Assembly: GCA_947503005.1 (NCBI GenBank)
Contig: CANNCA010000001.1
Coordinates: 961,978-1,025,977, forward strand
DNA from: an uncultured Flavobacteriaceae bacterium
Lineage (GTDB): Bacteria > Bacteroidota > Bacteroidia > Flavobacteriales > Flavobacteriaceae
Length of the DNA stretch: 64,000 nucleotides
Reading direction: 5' to 3'
In this document: piece by piece, positions 8,885-17,850 of the stretch
Position numbering within the stretch: position 1 is the stretch's first letter
How the letters are laid out: every line of letters begins with the position of its first letter
Notes under the pieces: generated by a model
Database searches by the model: none
What the model was told of the DNA's origin: nothing
The model's input: only the letters and a program-made list of their open reading frames with translations
Program-made: the position numbers and the translations under genes

Positions 8885-10279
8885 CTAATCCAATTTGGTA
8901 ATGGAAAAATTGGAAGTGCCCTCGCTATTAAAATAAACTGTGTTTGAAAAAGCATTAGTAGATACGACAATTGTAATTACATCATTAGCTTTTAATTGTA
9001 AAAGGTCGTTAATAGCTATACTTGATAGAACTGTTTTATCATTGGAACCATTGTTTGCAGCCACATTAATAGCTCCTACGGATAAGCCATTTATATGTAT
9101 TCTGGCACTTATAGTTGCAATTTGTCCAGTAGTAGATGTATTCGCTCCTATTAAAGAAAGAATGCAGCGTAAGTCGTATCGTCCGGATAGTTTTACGATT
9201 AGCGAATTACCATTTACCTCATAAATTGAATTAGCCCCGTCTTTAAAGTTCTCTGAAGCAAAAATTGGAGCTTCGGTCTTTCCAAAACTTAAACCGATTC
9301 GCATTTCATTGTTTGTCCACCTTCCGGATAAATACTTGAATGAATTTGGGGTTTGTTTGCCGGAAACAGAATTAGTAACAGACCTATGGAATACCCCATT
9401 GGCATCTACTGTGACATAATTATCGGTAGTTAGGGAAGGGGCTAACTGCCGTACTCTAAAAGTTCCGTTGACATCTAAGGTTTCAGTTGGGGTTCGTGTT
9501 TCTATACCCATGCCACCCAAAATTTTTATAAACAATCTATGCTCTTTATTGATCTCATCAATATTCAGGCCTGCACCTCTAAAATTTATATTAAAAAGGG
9601 TATTGCCTTGATTTTCATCTTGAAAGGAAATCATTTTTTGACTTTCACCAAGTCCTCGTATTATAAGAGGTGTAGCTTCTTGATTAGCATTGTTCAGTAG
9701 CATTTGGGTTGCTCCGATGTCACCATTTACCGTGAGTTTGTTGTTGAGATTGGTATTTGTTCCTATGCCAAGGCGATTGGTAACAGTATCCCAATAAAGC
9801 TCACTATTGTTTTCTGTTGCATTAGTATCCGTACCAGCAAAGAATATAGAGCCCGGGTCTCCGGTTAATGCATTTCCATTGTCATTATTAAAGGATATCA
9901 GTGTCTCTATCCCATTGGCATCTGTAAAGGTATAAGTATTGTTTCCATTATCAATCAAAGTTGCGCCATCTCTTCCTCCTCCTTCAGTGCAAAGATTTTT
10001 CCAGCCGTTTGCATCGAAATAGAATATGCATTGTTGATCAATATTGTATACAACAGCCCCTTGCAGGGGTTCAATTAATTGCATCTGGGTATCGGTCACT
10101 CTCGTTATGACTAAGGCGCGTGAGGTACTTTCTAGTTCTAAAACAGAAGCAGTGTCGATAGTATTCGGGTTATCGCCAATTTTAACCTGTGCCTGAGTCT
10201 TGATGAGCAAAAGAAAAAACAGAAAAAACATTCCAATTCTTCTTGAAATTGCAACTAATGGGGCTAATTTTTTTTTCAT
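8885..10279 (-). CDS. secreted fibre-like protein with C-terminal C1q/TNF-like domain
   Basis: A signal peptide (MKKKLAPL... ending KTQAQ) exports this roughly 460-residue protein. The ATG at about 10279 is preferred over an in-frame TTG five codons upstream. The N-terminus carries a flavobacterial motif, VKIGDNPNTIDTASVLELES, followed by a region of short polar repeats resembling phage-tail-fibre or trimeric surface proteins (LGIGTNTNLNNKLTVNGDIG; TPTETLDVNGTFRVRQL). The last 140 residues look like a C1q/TNF jelly roll (LSGRYDLRC, INGLSVGAINVAANN, FSITKLD). Such proteins usually form trimers on the cell surface. It lies within the polysaccharide operon, so it may bind or anchor the exported glycan; this is inference. 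Confidence 0.6.
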   Translation of the reverse strand: MKKKLAPLVAISRRIGMFFLFFLLLIKTQAQVKIGDNPNTIDTASVLELESTSRALVITRVTDTQMQLIEPLQGAVVYNIDQQCIFYFDANGWKNLCTEGGGRDGATLIDNGNNTYTFTDANGIETLISFNNDNGNALTGDPGSIFFAGTDTNATENNSELYWDTVTNRLGIGTNTNLNNKLTVNGDIGATQMLLNNANQEATPLIIRGLGESQKMISFQDENQGNTLFNINFRGAGLNIDEINKEHRLFIKILGGMGIETRTPTETLDVNGTFRVRQLAPSLTTDNYVTVDANGVFHRSVTNSVSGKQTPNSFKYLSGRWTNNEMRIGLSFGKTEAPIFASENFKDGANSIYEVNGNSLIVKLSGRYDLRCILSLIGANTSTTGQIATISARIHINGLSVGAINVAANNGSNDKTVLSSIAINDLLQLKANDVITIVVSTNAFSNTVYFNSEGTSNFSITKLD

Positions 10280-10294
10280 TCTAGGGAACTTCAA

Positions 10295-10610
10295 TAGCGT
10301 TCAAAACTAGCAATAGAAAGCTATTCTTAAAAATTGGTCTTCGCTTTCATATTGTAATTGTACTATCCAAACCATTCAACTTTAGAAAACCCTACCAAAT
10401 TAATTTCATGGTAAAAGTCATAATTATGTGGGTAAGTGATTAAGTTTCGATAATATAATCTTTTGTCAAAGGCTTTAAAGCACCAAAGTAGTATTTTTAC
10501 GAGTAGATTTACACAATTTTCGATAATCGTCAGAGTTAATCGGATAAATCTTGTTACTTATAGTTTACGAATTCAATGAGTGCATTTAAGGATGTGTAAT
10601 CGGCTAATTA
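10295..10610. other. 316-bp AT-rich intergenic region in the polysaccharide locus
   Basis: I see no ORF of useful length, no strong terminator hairpin and no convincing TAnnTTTG promoter here. It separates the C1q-like protein gene from the GT4 gene upstream and could hold an internal promoter for the downstream half of the locus. Confidence 0.4.
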
Positions 10611-11936
10611 TTAGCTTTTTGCTGTTTTCGCTGCTTCTACGATTATTTTCTGAAAATTTTTAGCAACTATCTTAGTATCATGATTTAATTCAGCGCGTTT
10701 TTTGGCTATCCCTGCAATTTCTTGACGAAGATTTTTATCTGTGAAGAGCTTTTTTAGAGTACTGGTTAGAAGACCTATCTCTTGTTGATTCACAATTGCC
10801 GCCCATTGGTGTTCCCTTGCGTATTGCACTAAAGCTGTATTTTCTGGAGCATAAATTAGAATAGGTGTGCCACTTGCCATGTACTCAGATGCTTTGGTAG
10901 GCATCGAATATTTTATGTAGGCAAGCGATTTAGTGCTGAAATCATAGGGTAGAATAAGAAAATCAGCAGAGCCGAATTCTTTAGGAAGGTCACCGTAGGG
11001 TACAAATCCTTTATGTTCTGTAAGTTGATGATCTTTTATCCAAACGGGTGCCTTTTGCGCTTGAATAATAAAACGTACCGATAGCCCCATTTCGGCGTTG
11101 ACGTTGGCAACTGCTTTAGCAATTAACTTTAACGATTTGTCAATTCCAAGGCCGACTCTACCCGCATAAAGTATAGTAGGATTTTTACTTAGTTCATAGT
11201 CTAACTTTTGACCTCCTTGCCAAAAGTCTACATCAATTGGGTTGTGGAAGGTTATGAAGTCTTTTCCATATCGTTTTTTATAAGCCTCACCCATAAAATC
11301 ACTGATACATAGATGAACATCGGTAATATCTAGCAAATGCTGAAACTCCGTATTGATTTTTTTTTGCCAATATGCGCTCATAAAACCTTTTACACCGATT
11401 AGTGAGGGCCAATCATCCATTACATGATGTACGGAGGGTTTTCCTAAATATTCTTGAACAGCTATGCAAAACTGGATACTTTCCCTGGATGAACATTGAG
11501 CGTAAATCACATCGGGGTTATATTCATCTAACCAATCGCGAAATCTTTTTGACAAAACAATTTGCGTAATGAAATTAGTGAAACCTAGAAATTCAAGAGC
11601 AGGGTTAACGTACTTCATTATAAAACCAACTCTTGTTTTTGATTTTTGGGAGTCATCAACCACTTTAGTTTTTGAAGTATCACTGAATCGTATTGGCCCA
11701 CTCTGATATTTTCTGCTTAAAAGATTGAAGGGAAACAGCCATTTTCTTTCCTCATGACCTAATTGGTAGTAATTGTTACAGGGGCCTGGGTCTATGTTAG
11801 AGTTCAAAATATATCCTAAACAGACAACAGCAAGTTTATCAGTTTCCCATCCTGAAAAGAGATTTGACATGGTGATACCACCTCCGGTATCAGTAACAAA
11901 AGGTTGGTTCAATATTAAAACCTTTGGTAATTGCAT
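10611..11936 (-). CDS. glycosyltransferase family 4-like (GT-B)
   Basis: A 441-residue GT-B protein. The N-terminus VLILNQPFVTDTGGGITMSN carries the glycine-rich acceptor-side loop. The C-terminal half has ILYAGRVGLGIDKS, then FLILPYDFSTKSLAYIKYSMPTKASEY..ASGTPILIYAP, a variant of the donor-binding region in which the E-x7-E pair is less canonical. It is 31 bp downstream of the Wzy-like polymerase gene. It should be a repeat-unit glycosyltransferase in the cytoplasm; donor unknown. Confidence 0.8.
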   Translation of the reverse strand: MQLPKVLILNQPFVTDTGGGITMSNLFSGWETDKLAVVCLGYILNSNIDPGPCNNYYQLGHEERKWLFPFNLLSRKYQSGPIRFSDTSKTKVVDDSQKSKTRVGFIMKYVNPALEFLGFTNFITQIVLSKRFRDWLDEYNPDVIYAQCSSRESIQFCIAVQEYLGKPSVHHVMDDWPSLIGVKGFMSAYWQKKINTEFQHLLDITDVHLCISDFMGEAYKKRYGKDFITFHNPIDVDFWQGGQKLDYELSKNPTILYAGRVGLGIDKSLKLIAKAVANVNAEMGLSVRFIIQAQKAPVWIKDHQLTEHKGFVPYGDLPKEFGSADFLILPYDFSTKSLAYIKYSMPTKASEYMASGTPILIYAPENTALVQYAREHQWAAIVNQQEIGLLTSTLKKLFTDKNLRQEIAGIAKKRAELNHDTKIVAKNFQKIIVEAAKTAKS

Positions 11937-11967
11937 AAATGTTGAGTTATAAAAATATTGTGTTTTT

Positions 11968-13233
11968 TTATCGAGACAAGAAGTATTCTTTCAAAACTTC
12001 GTCTGACATATTACGCACAGATTTTGAATAGCAGATACCTATTGAAATCCATACCAGAATATAGTTTAGTGTAAAAGTGGTAACGGTTGAGGGGTATAAA
12101 GAAATTAGCCAAAGAATAATCCAGAAGGCAGCTGCTTTCGATAGCGTATTCTTTGAAAGAAATAAGCCTTGGATAACTGCAGGTATGGCAATTAATAATA
12201 ATAACCCTAAACTAATAATACCGCCTTTTAAAATAATGTTCAGATAATCTGTTTCGATACCTTTTCGATATCCAGGGGTCGGACTATCGACATCTATTCC
12301 AATCGGTGCAGCGACCATACCACTCATGCCTCGTCCAATTATCCAGTCTTTGAGCTGCATATCGGCGTAGTAAAAGTCCTCTACCCCACTACGTGTATCT
12401 TCGGTTCCACGTTCTATGGTCTTACTTAGAAGTTTTGAATCTTCGATATCAAGAGATGTAACAGCATAGCCTAAAATTAAGCCTCCGGCAAGGAAAGAAA
12501 ATATCAAAAGAAGTATCTTCCGCTTATTAAGGTATATGAATATTAAAAAGGTGAAAATAAAAATACTCCCAGACATGAAAATCAGACCTCTTCGAGCTCT
12601 GTAAACAGCAAAAAGGAAGACGGCAGTTATTACTAAGAATGCAATTATTCGACTTTTTTTAGGTTGATAATTGAATGTCATTAATAGAAACCCGCAAGGT
12701 AGGGCAAGTGTTTTGACGAAAACTTCCAAACGATCTCTGCTGCTATCGTCTGTATTATCCAGAAATTCTGGAGCACCCAAACCTATATGAATTAGATAAA
12801 ATACACCTAGCACAAGTGCAATAAAAAAAATAAACTTATAGAATATTGGAGGTTTTGTTATTAAAAGTATTAGCGGAACGCTATATAAAAAGACCCCGCT
12901 ACCCGGATCGAAAAGCGTATTCTTGATAAACTCATAATTAAGGGTGAAACCTCTTAATACAACTGTAAAAAGCCAGAGTAGGTAAAAGGTATATAGAATT
13001 TTAAGATATCTATTTTCGAACCGTAGGGATATCAACGAAATGGATGAGATTAGGATAAGCCCAATACCAAATAAACGCATAAGATCACAAACTATAAAAA
13101 TAGGGCTTACGGTAACTGACATTGTATACCCTAAAGTGTAAATGACAAAACCTAACAAAAACAGTTTCAACATTTTTCCATGCTTAAAACTGGCATCTAT
13201 TTGGTGTAAGTCTCTAGTCGTAAAGTTTTGCAT
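11968..13233 (-). CDS. Wzy-like O-antigen/exopolysaccharide polymerase
   Basis: A 421-residue integral membrane protein with about 10-12 hydrophobic segments. A large hydrophilic loop (about residues 265-315, including RGTEDTRSG and DSPTPGYRKGIETDYLN) precedes the last helices. This arrangement, with an Arg-rich periplasmic loop and the E-T-D-Y-L-N segment, is typical of Wzy/WaaL/O-antigen ligase-type proteins. With a Wzx and Wzc in the same locus, polymerase is the best call. Sequence conservation in this family is low, so the assignment rests on topology and context. Confidence 0.75.
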   Translation of the reverse strand: MQNFTTRDLHQIDASFKHGKMLKLFLLGFVIYTLGYTMSVTVSPIFIVCDLMRLFGIGLILISSISLISLRFENRYLKILYTFYLLWLFTVVLRGFTLNYEFIKNTLFDPGSGVFLYSVPLILLITKPPIFYKFIFFIALVLGVFYLIHIGLGAPEFLDNTDDSSRDRLEVFVKTLALPCGFLLMTFNYQPKKSRIIAFLVITAVFLFAVYRARRGLIFMSGSIFIFTFLIFIYLNKRKILLLIFSFLAGGLILGYAVTSLDIEDSKLLSKTIERGTEDTRSGVEDFYYADMQLKDWIIGRGMSGMVAAPIGIDVDSPTPGYRKGIETDYLNIILKGGIISLGLLLLIAIPAVIQGLFLSKNTLSKAAAFWIILWLISLYPSTVTTFTLNYILVWISIGICYSKSVRNMSDEVLKEYFLSR

Positions 13234-13243
13234 TTCGAATCAC

Positions 13244-14470
13244 CTATTTTTGGCTGAGAAGTCTTTTGTAAAGTGAAATATGTTTATCAACAATGATTTT
13301 TTTATTTAAAGATGGGCTTGCTTCTACCTTGAGTTTTTCATTCAAACAAAATACGATGCCCTCAGCCAAATCTTCAGCGTCTTTATATTTCGCCAGATAC
13401 CCATTCTGCTTATGGTCAATTATGTCACTTATGCCACCGGTATCAAATGCTGCTACAGGTGTTTGACAGCGGATGGATTCCAAGACAACCATGCCAAATG
13501 TTTCTGCAAGTGATGGCGCGACGAAAACATCAGCAGCGTTATAGGCCGTTGCCGTTGAGTACTCATCTCTTAAGCGCCCTAAAAATTTTGTTTTAAAGGG
13601 AATTGCAGCTGCAACCTTCTCATTATAGTCACTGCCAAAAATGGCAACCGTTATTTCAGGTATATTTTTCTTAGTTGCTAAGTGTTCTAATGCTTTTATC
13701 AAATAATTCCATCCTTTATAAGGACTATACGGAGACGCCGCACCAAAGAGAATAATTGAACCCGAAGCATCAAGTCCTAGAATTTTCCTGGCAAATTTTT
13801 GATCAACTGGTTTAAAAGGTTCTGAATCTACGAGGTTTGAAATTTTCACGATATCCTTTCCTTTGGTCAACATTGACTTTTTAGCTAAGTCAAATAGCCA
13901 AGTACTGGGTGCCAGAAAATGAAAATTTCTATAGGTGTTGTATAGGTTCATTTTTTTCTTGAACTCTTTCATTGGCAAGTCTGCCCCTCCATTTGGAAAC
14001 ATTTGACAAGAAGAACAATCGGTTTCAAAATTTTTACATGAAAAGCTATAATGGCAGCCACCGGTAATCGTCCACATGTCGTGCATAAAAAAAATAATGG
14101 GTTTGTTTAATCTTGCCAGAGCATCAATGTTTTTTAAGTTCAGGAACCCCCCCAATATCCAATGCAAATAGATGACATCGGCATTTTGGACCAATTTATG
14201 ATTAACAACATCGTTTCCTAAAATTGGAGCGGAGAACATACCGTAGCTCGTATCAACTTTATTAATTTTTAATTTATGCAGTTTATTATTCAATAGCACT
14301 TTAAAATTGGCTCGTAACCTAAGTTTGTCCACTCTTTTGCTCAGCGGAACTTCTGAGTTCAAGGAAAGCATATTTGAATCTACATCATGTTCTAATAACG
14401 CTTTATGTAGCCTATAGGCTGCATTGCCTGATGGAGAGATATGATTAATAAGGTGTACAACTTTTGTCAT
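13244..14470 (-). CDS. glycosyltransferase family 4 (WcaC-like)
   Basis: A 408-residue GT4 enzyme. The N-terminus has HLINHISPSGNAAYRLHKAL and a Cys-rich stretch (GGCHYSFSCKNFETDCSSCQ) common in the WcaC-type colanic acid transferases. The donor site is clear: LFGAASPYSPYKGWNYLI, then VFVAPSLAETFGMVVLESIRC and TPVAAFDTGGISDII. It lies 10 bp upstream of the polymerase gene and 2 bp downstream of the next glycosyltransferase, so the cluster is tightly packed. Confidence 0.88.
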   Translation of the reverse strand: MTKVVHLINHISPSGNAAYRLHKALLEHDVDSNMLSLNSEVPLSKRVDKLRLRANFKVLLNNKLHKLKINKVDTSYGMFSAPILGNDVVNHKLVQNADVIYLHWILGGFLNLKNIDALARLNKPIIFFMHDMWTITGGCHYSFSCKNFETDCSSCQMFPNGGADLPMKEFKKKMNLYNTYRNFHFLAPSTWLFDLAKKSMLTKGKDIVKISNLVDSEPFKPVDQKFARKILGLDASGSIILFGAASPYSPYKGWNYLIKALEHLATKKNIPEITVAIFGSDYNEKVAAAIPFKTKFLGRLRDEYSTATAYNAADVFVAPSLAETFGMVVLESIRCQTPVAAFDTGGISDIIDHKQNGYLAKYKDAEDLAEGIVFCLNEKLKVEASPSLNKKIIVDKHISLYKRLLSQK

Positions 14471-14472
14471 TC

Positions 14473-15657
14473 CTATTTCAGGTTTAAGATGTTTTGCATG
14501 ATTTTCTTAAAACTTCGCTCAAAAGAATTAGGCAGAAAGTTTTGGTGAGCAAAATCATATACGCACATACTGAAATGTTCTAGTTCAGCAGATGACCTTT
14601 CTGAGATTTCAGTGAGTTCCTTATCAATATAGGCCACCTTATAATCTTTTAAAAGAATCACATTTTCGTTCAGACGATTGAAGCCAGTATCTTTCATCAC
14701 CACAGGTATCATGCCATGTAGCATACCAGTGGTAATTGCAGTTGAGAACCCCTCGGAACAAGACGGCAAGATTACAAAACTGCAGGTTTGAACTACCTTG
14801 AGAAAAGTGTCTGTTTGTATATTGAGGTAGCCATGATTGATAATATTGGATTTTTTCTTTGGACTTAAAAGCTTTTCGTCCTCGTCAGATAAACCTGCAA
14901 TATGCAGAACAATATCGTCCCTGCTTTCAAATACATCAAGTAAAAGATCTAAACCCTTATGAATGGCCCCATAAGAACCTAACCAAAGGAAATTTCGTCT
15001 TCCTGAATGATGATCTTTACCTTCAATTTTAAAGTTTGAATTGGCCACTCCTGTTGGGAAAATAGAGAACGGATTGGCATAAGTGTTTTTGAAAGGCTCA
15101 ACCTCACTCATTGTAATTACATGCGAAAAAGGTTTTATCAAGTGATGTGGTTTGTAAAAATTACCACTTCGTACAATTCTTGCCTTCTTCTTGTGACGCT
15201 CATAGAAATAAGCGAGGCGCTTTTTTTCTTCTTGATCGGCAAACTCCGGATGATGTTCCGTCATATATAAAATGGACAACGCCTTAGGGTGTTTTTGAGT
15301 CAGCTGGAAAAAGGTTTCTCCAAAACCGAATATAAGATCATATTTTTTATCCTTTAAATAAGGTAAGGCTTTCGTGTCGTTGCAATCGACAATGTCAATA
15401 CAATATCCTGCATCGGCCAGTACTTTAGAGATAGACAGTATTTCAAAAGGTTGTGTTCGACCTATATTATTGTTTTCCCAATCTTTGGTATAACTTGCTG
15501 TTATATAGCAAATAACTGCTTTTTTTTGAGCCCCTAAAGAACTGAAATTGATATTTTGAACAATAGCAGTATTGGCAATACGATGGTCGTAAAAACGATC
15601 TTTGACCATGCGCCATAGCTTATCGATAATTCTTGCTTTAAAACTGTCTCCCTTCAT
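14473..15657 (-). CDS. glycosyltransferase, GT4-like
   Basis: A 394-residue GT-B fold protein. The C-terminal half shows FLWLGSYGAIHKGLDLLLDV and FVILPSCSEGFSTAITTGML followed by IPVVMKDTG, a degenerate GT4 donor-binding region with the Glu of the EG pair kept. The N-terminal domain is divergent. Its two-base spacing to the downstream GT4 gene and 25-bp spacing from the Wzx gene place it firmly in the operon. Its sugar specificity is unknown. Confidence 0.75.
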   Translation of the reverse strand: MKGDSFKARIIDKLWRMVKDRFYDHRIANTAIVQNINFSSLGAQKKAVICYITASYTKDWENNNIGRTQPFEILSISKVLADAGYCIDIVDCNDTKALPYLKDKKYDLIFGFGETFFQLTQKHPKALSILYMTEHHPEFADQEEKKRLAYFYERHKKKARIVRSGNFYKPHHLIKPFSHVITMSEVEPFKNTYANPFSIFPTGVANSNFKIEGKDHHSGRRNFLWLGSYGAIHKGLDLLLDVFESRDDIVLHIAGLSDEDEKLLSPKKKSNIINHGYLNIQTDTFLKVVQTCSFVILPSCSEGFSTAITTGMLHGMIPVVMKDTGFNRLNENVILLKDYKVAYIDKELTEISERSSAELEHFSMCVYDFAHQNFLPNSFERSFKKIMQNILNLK

Positions 15658-15681
15658 ATTTTCATTTAAAACAAATTCATT

Positions 15682-17052
15682 TTAACGAATCCAAATTCCT
15701 TTTTTCTTTTTATGAATGATCATATGATACTGAATTGGTGCTAAAATAAATGCATTAAAATTCGCAATTACTGAAGCAACGAATAGCGCATAAACACCCA
15801 TCTCGAAATAGTTGATAAAAAGTAAAGTTAAAGCGATGTACAAAATTGGACTTAGAATACTTGCCCAGAACTGCAAACGGAGTGCGCTTATTCCATTTAA
15901 AAAACTCACATATTTTGATCCAAAAATAGAGGTCATAAAAAATATGAGTCCCCATAACGATAGGTAAAATTCAATTTCAACGGTGTCTTTGCCCAACCAG
16001 AGGTCATAAATTGTGTCTGATAAGTAAAGCATAACACAACCAATTAAAAAAAAGCCGATATTCAAGATGTTGTATTTCTTGATACTTTTTTTAATCCAAC
16101 CAATATCCTCTTTTACGTATGCCTCTGTTGCAGCCGACCAAAATGGAGTCAGGAATATCATGAACCCCATGCTTAATATGCCAAAATACTTGAACACAAT
16201 ATTGTAATTGGTGACATCTTCAGGGCCAAAGTTTCTCGATATAATGAAATTGGCGGTTTGGAACTGAACCAGCCCGGCAATCTGGATAACAAAGAATACA
16301 ACGCCAAGATTAAAAAGGCTTTTGGCATAAGAAAATTTTACCTTTGATAGCCTCGGACTAAACGCCTTATACTTTCCTCGAAAGAAAAATATATTCGCGG
16401 CAATTAGTGCGAGTAGGGGTGCAGCACATAGCGCAAGGCCAAGGTTTACAAGAGAACCTTCGGTTGTTTTTACGAGAATTACGATTATGATTAAAGAAAT
16501 CAATTGCCCAATAACATCAATTAGCGAGGCTTGCGCGGGTTCTTGATCCGCCGCTATGATTGTGCTAAGGGTCCGTAATATAAATTGCATACAGAAATAG
16601 GTAAAAACGATTACTGCAAGTTTTGAAACGTCAGAGCTGTATTCCGGGGATATTTTAAGAATATCGGACCAGTTTAGAAACGGATTAATCACCAGAAAAA
16701 GCACCCAAATTGATATAAAGACGATAGCTAGTATTCCATAAGTTGTACTTACATAAATTTGAGCCGATGAATCATCACCTTTTGCTCTTGCTTCTGCAAA
16801 TTTGTTTCGTAAGCCGTGGGTAATACCAATGTCAAAAAAACTGAACCACGCAACAATGGAGCTCAATGTTAACCAGATGCCGTATCGTGAGGGATTTACA
16901 TAGTTCAAGGTTAATGGAACAACCACCAAACTGATAACAATACTTGCCGCTTTTATTATAAAGGAAGACAGAATATTCTTATTTGCACGAGCTGTTCGTT
17001 CATGACCTCCAAATATGGTGTTTCTGACTTTTTGTATGGCTTTTTGAATCAA
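15682..17052 (-). CDS. Wzx-type polysaccharide flippase (MATE/MOP superfamily)
   Basis: A 456-residue protein with about 12-14 membrane helices, no signal peptide and the N-terminal pattern NILSSFIIKAASIVISLVVVPL followed by YGIWLTLSSI and FFDIGITHGLRNKFAEA, which is standard for the MOP exporter family used as Wzx. It should flip the undecaprenyl-linked repeat unit across the inner membrane before Wzy-type polymerisation. It lies between the acyltransferase and glycosyltransferase genes of the locus. Confidence 0.9.
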   Translation of the reverse strand: MIQKAIQKVRNTIFGGHERTARANKNILSSFIIKAASIVISLVVVPLTLNYVNPSRYGIWLTLSSIVAWFSFFDIGITHGLRNKFAEARAKGDDSSAQIYVSTTYGILAIVFISIWVLFLVINPFLNWSDILKISPEYSSDVSKLAVIVFTYFCMQFILRTLSTIIAADQEPAQASLIDVIGQLISLIIIVILVKTTEGSLVNLGLALCAAPLLALIAANIFFFRGKYKAFSPRLSKVKFSYAKSLFNLGVVFFVIQIAGLVQFQTANFIISRNFGPEDVTNYNIVFKYFGILSMGFMIFLTPFWSAATEAYVKEDIGWIKKSIKKYNILNIGFFLIGCVMLYLSDTIYDLWLGKDTVEIEFYLSLWGLIFFMTSIFGSKYVSFLNGISALRLQFWASILSPILYIALTLLFINYFEMGVYALFVASVIANFNAFILAPIQYHMIIHKKKKGIWIR

Positions 17053-17091
17053 ATTGGCAGGGGGCTTTTAAGTGAATGTGAATAATTAGTA

Positions 17092-17790
17092 CTAATCAAT
17101 TCTTGCTCTATTCCAAGTAATATCACGTTTGATGATTTTTGCAGGAATACCTGCAACGAGTATTCCCTTCTCTTCAAAACTTTTTGTCACGACTGATCTT
17201 GTTGCTACGATAGAATTATCCGCCAAACTTGATCCCTTTAGAATTGAGGTGTGGGCGCCCACCCAAACGTGATCGGCAATGGTCACGTTCTTGGCATGAT
17301 TGATCCTCTTATTGAGCTGCGTGTCAATAATGGAATGAGAATCCCCTGTTCGAATATCGATATCATTTGCAAACATGCAATCATTACCAATAATAACCTT
17401 GGAGTTTGTTTCGGTTACCGCAATGTGTGTGTCTTCAAAAGTTGTATTCGCACCGATATAAAGTTTGCAATTTTCATCTTCAACCCATAGTTCACCAGCA
17501 CGATTGAATTTAACTTCTTTCGAAACAGCAATTTCATTTTTATTTCCTCGAATAAATATTAATACGTTTTTAAGCAAGCTGCCTTCTTCAATTGAGATTA
17601 GGTTAGCGTCGCCGACAATATCTATTTTGCAATTGGTCAAACGTGCTGAATTGTGAATTTTTAGGATGTTATTTTTCCCTTTAACAGATTTAGTATATGA
17701 GTTTTTCAACAGGTTACCATCGCGAAAGTTTCTCGCTGTCTTCAGTAGTAAGGGAAATCGCTTTACAAAAGACTTCAATTGTTCTTTCAT
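17092..17790 (-). CDS. left-handed beta-helix acyltransferase
   Basis: A 232-residue hexapeptide-repeat protein. Repeat turns run through the middle (LTNCKIDIVGDANLISIEEG; KVIIGNDCMFANDIDIRTGD) and end in the active-site region HVWVGAHTSILKGSSLADNSIVATRSVVTK and VAGIPAKIIKRDITW. This matches the CatB/WbbJ acyltransferase group and suggests O-acetylation of a repeat-unit sugar. The N-terminal 40 residues are basic and non-repeat. It sits just downstream of the tyrosine kinase gene. Confidence 0.85.
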   Translation of the reverse strand: MKEQLKSFVKRFPLLLKTARNFRDGNLLKNSYTKSVKGKNNILKIHNSARLTNCKIDIVGDANLISIEEGSLLKNVLIFIRGNKNEIAVSKEVKFNRAGELWVEDENCKLYIGANTTFEDTHIAVTETNSKVIIGNDCMFANDIDIRTGDSHSIIDTQLNKRINHAKNVTIADHVWVGAHTSILKGSSLADNSIVATRSVVTKSFEEKGILVAGIPAKIIKRDITWNRARID

Positions 17791-17850
17791 GTTTTTTTGT
17801 GCTTCCTGGCACCTTTCTTGAGGAATAAACCTATTCTTTTTGAATTAATC

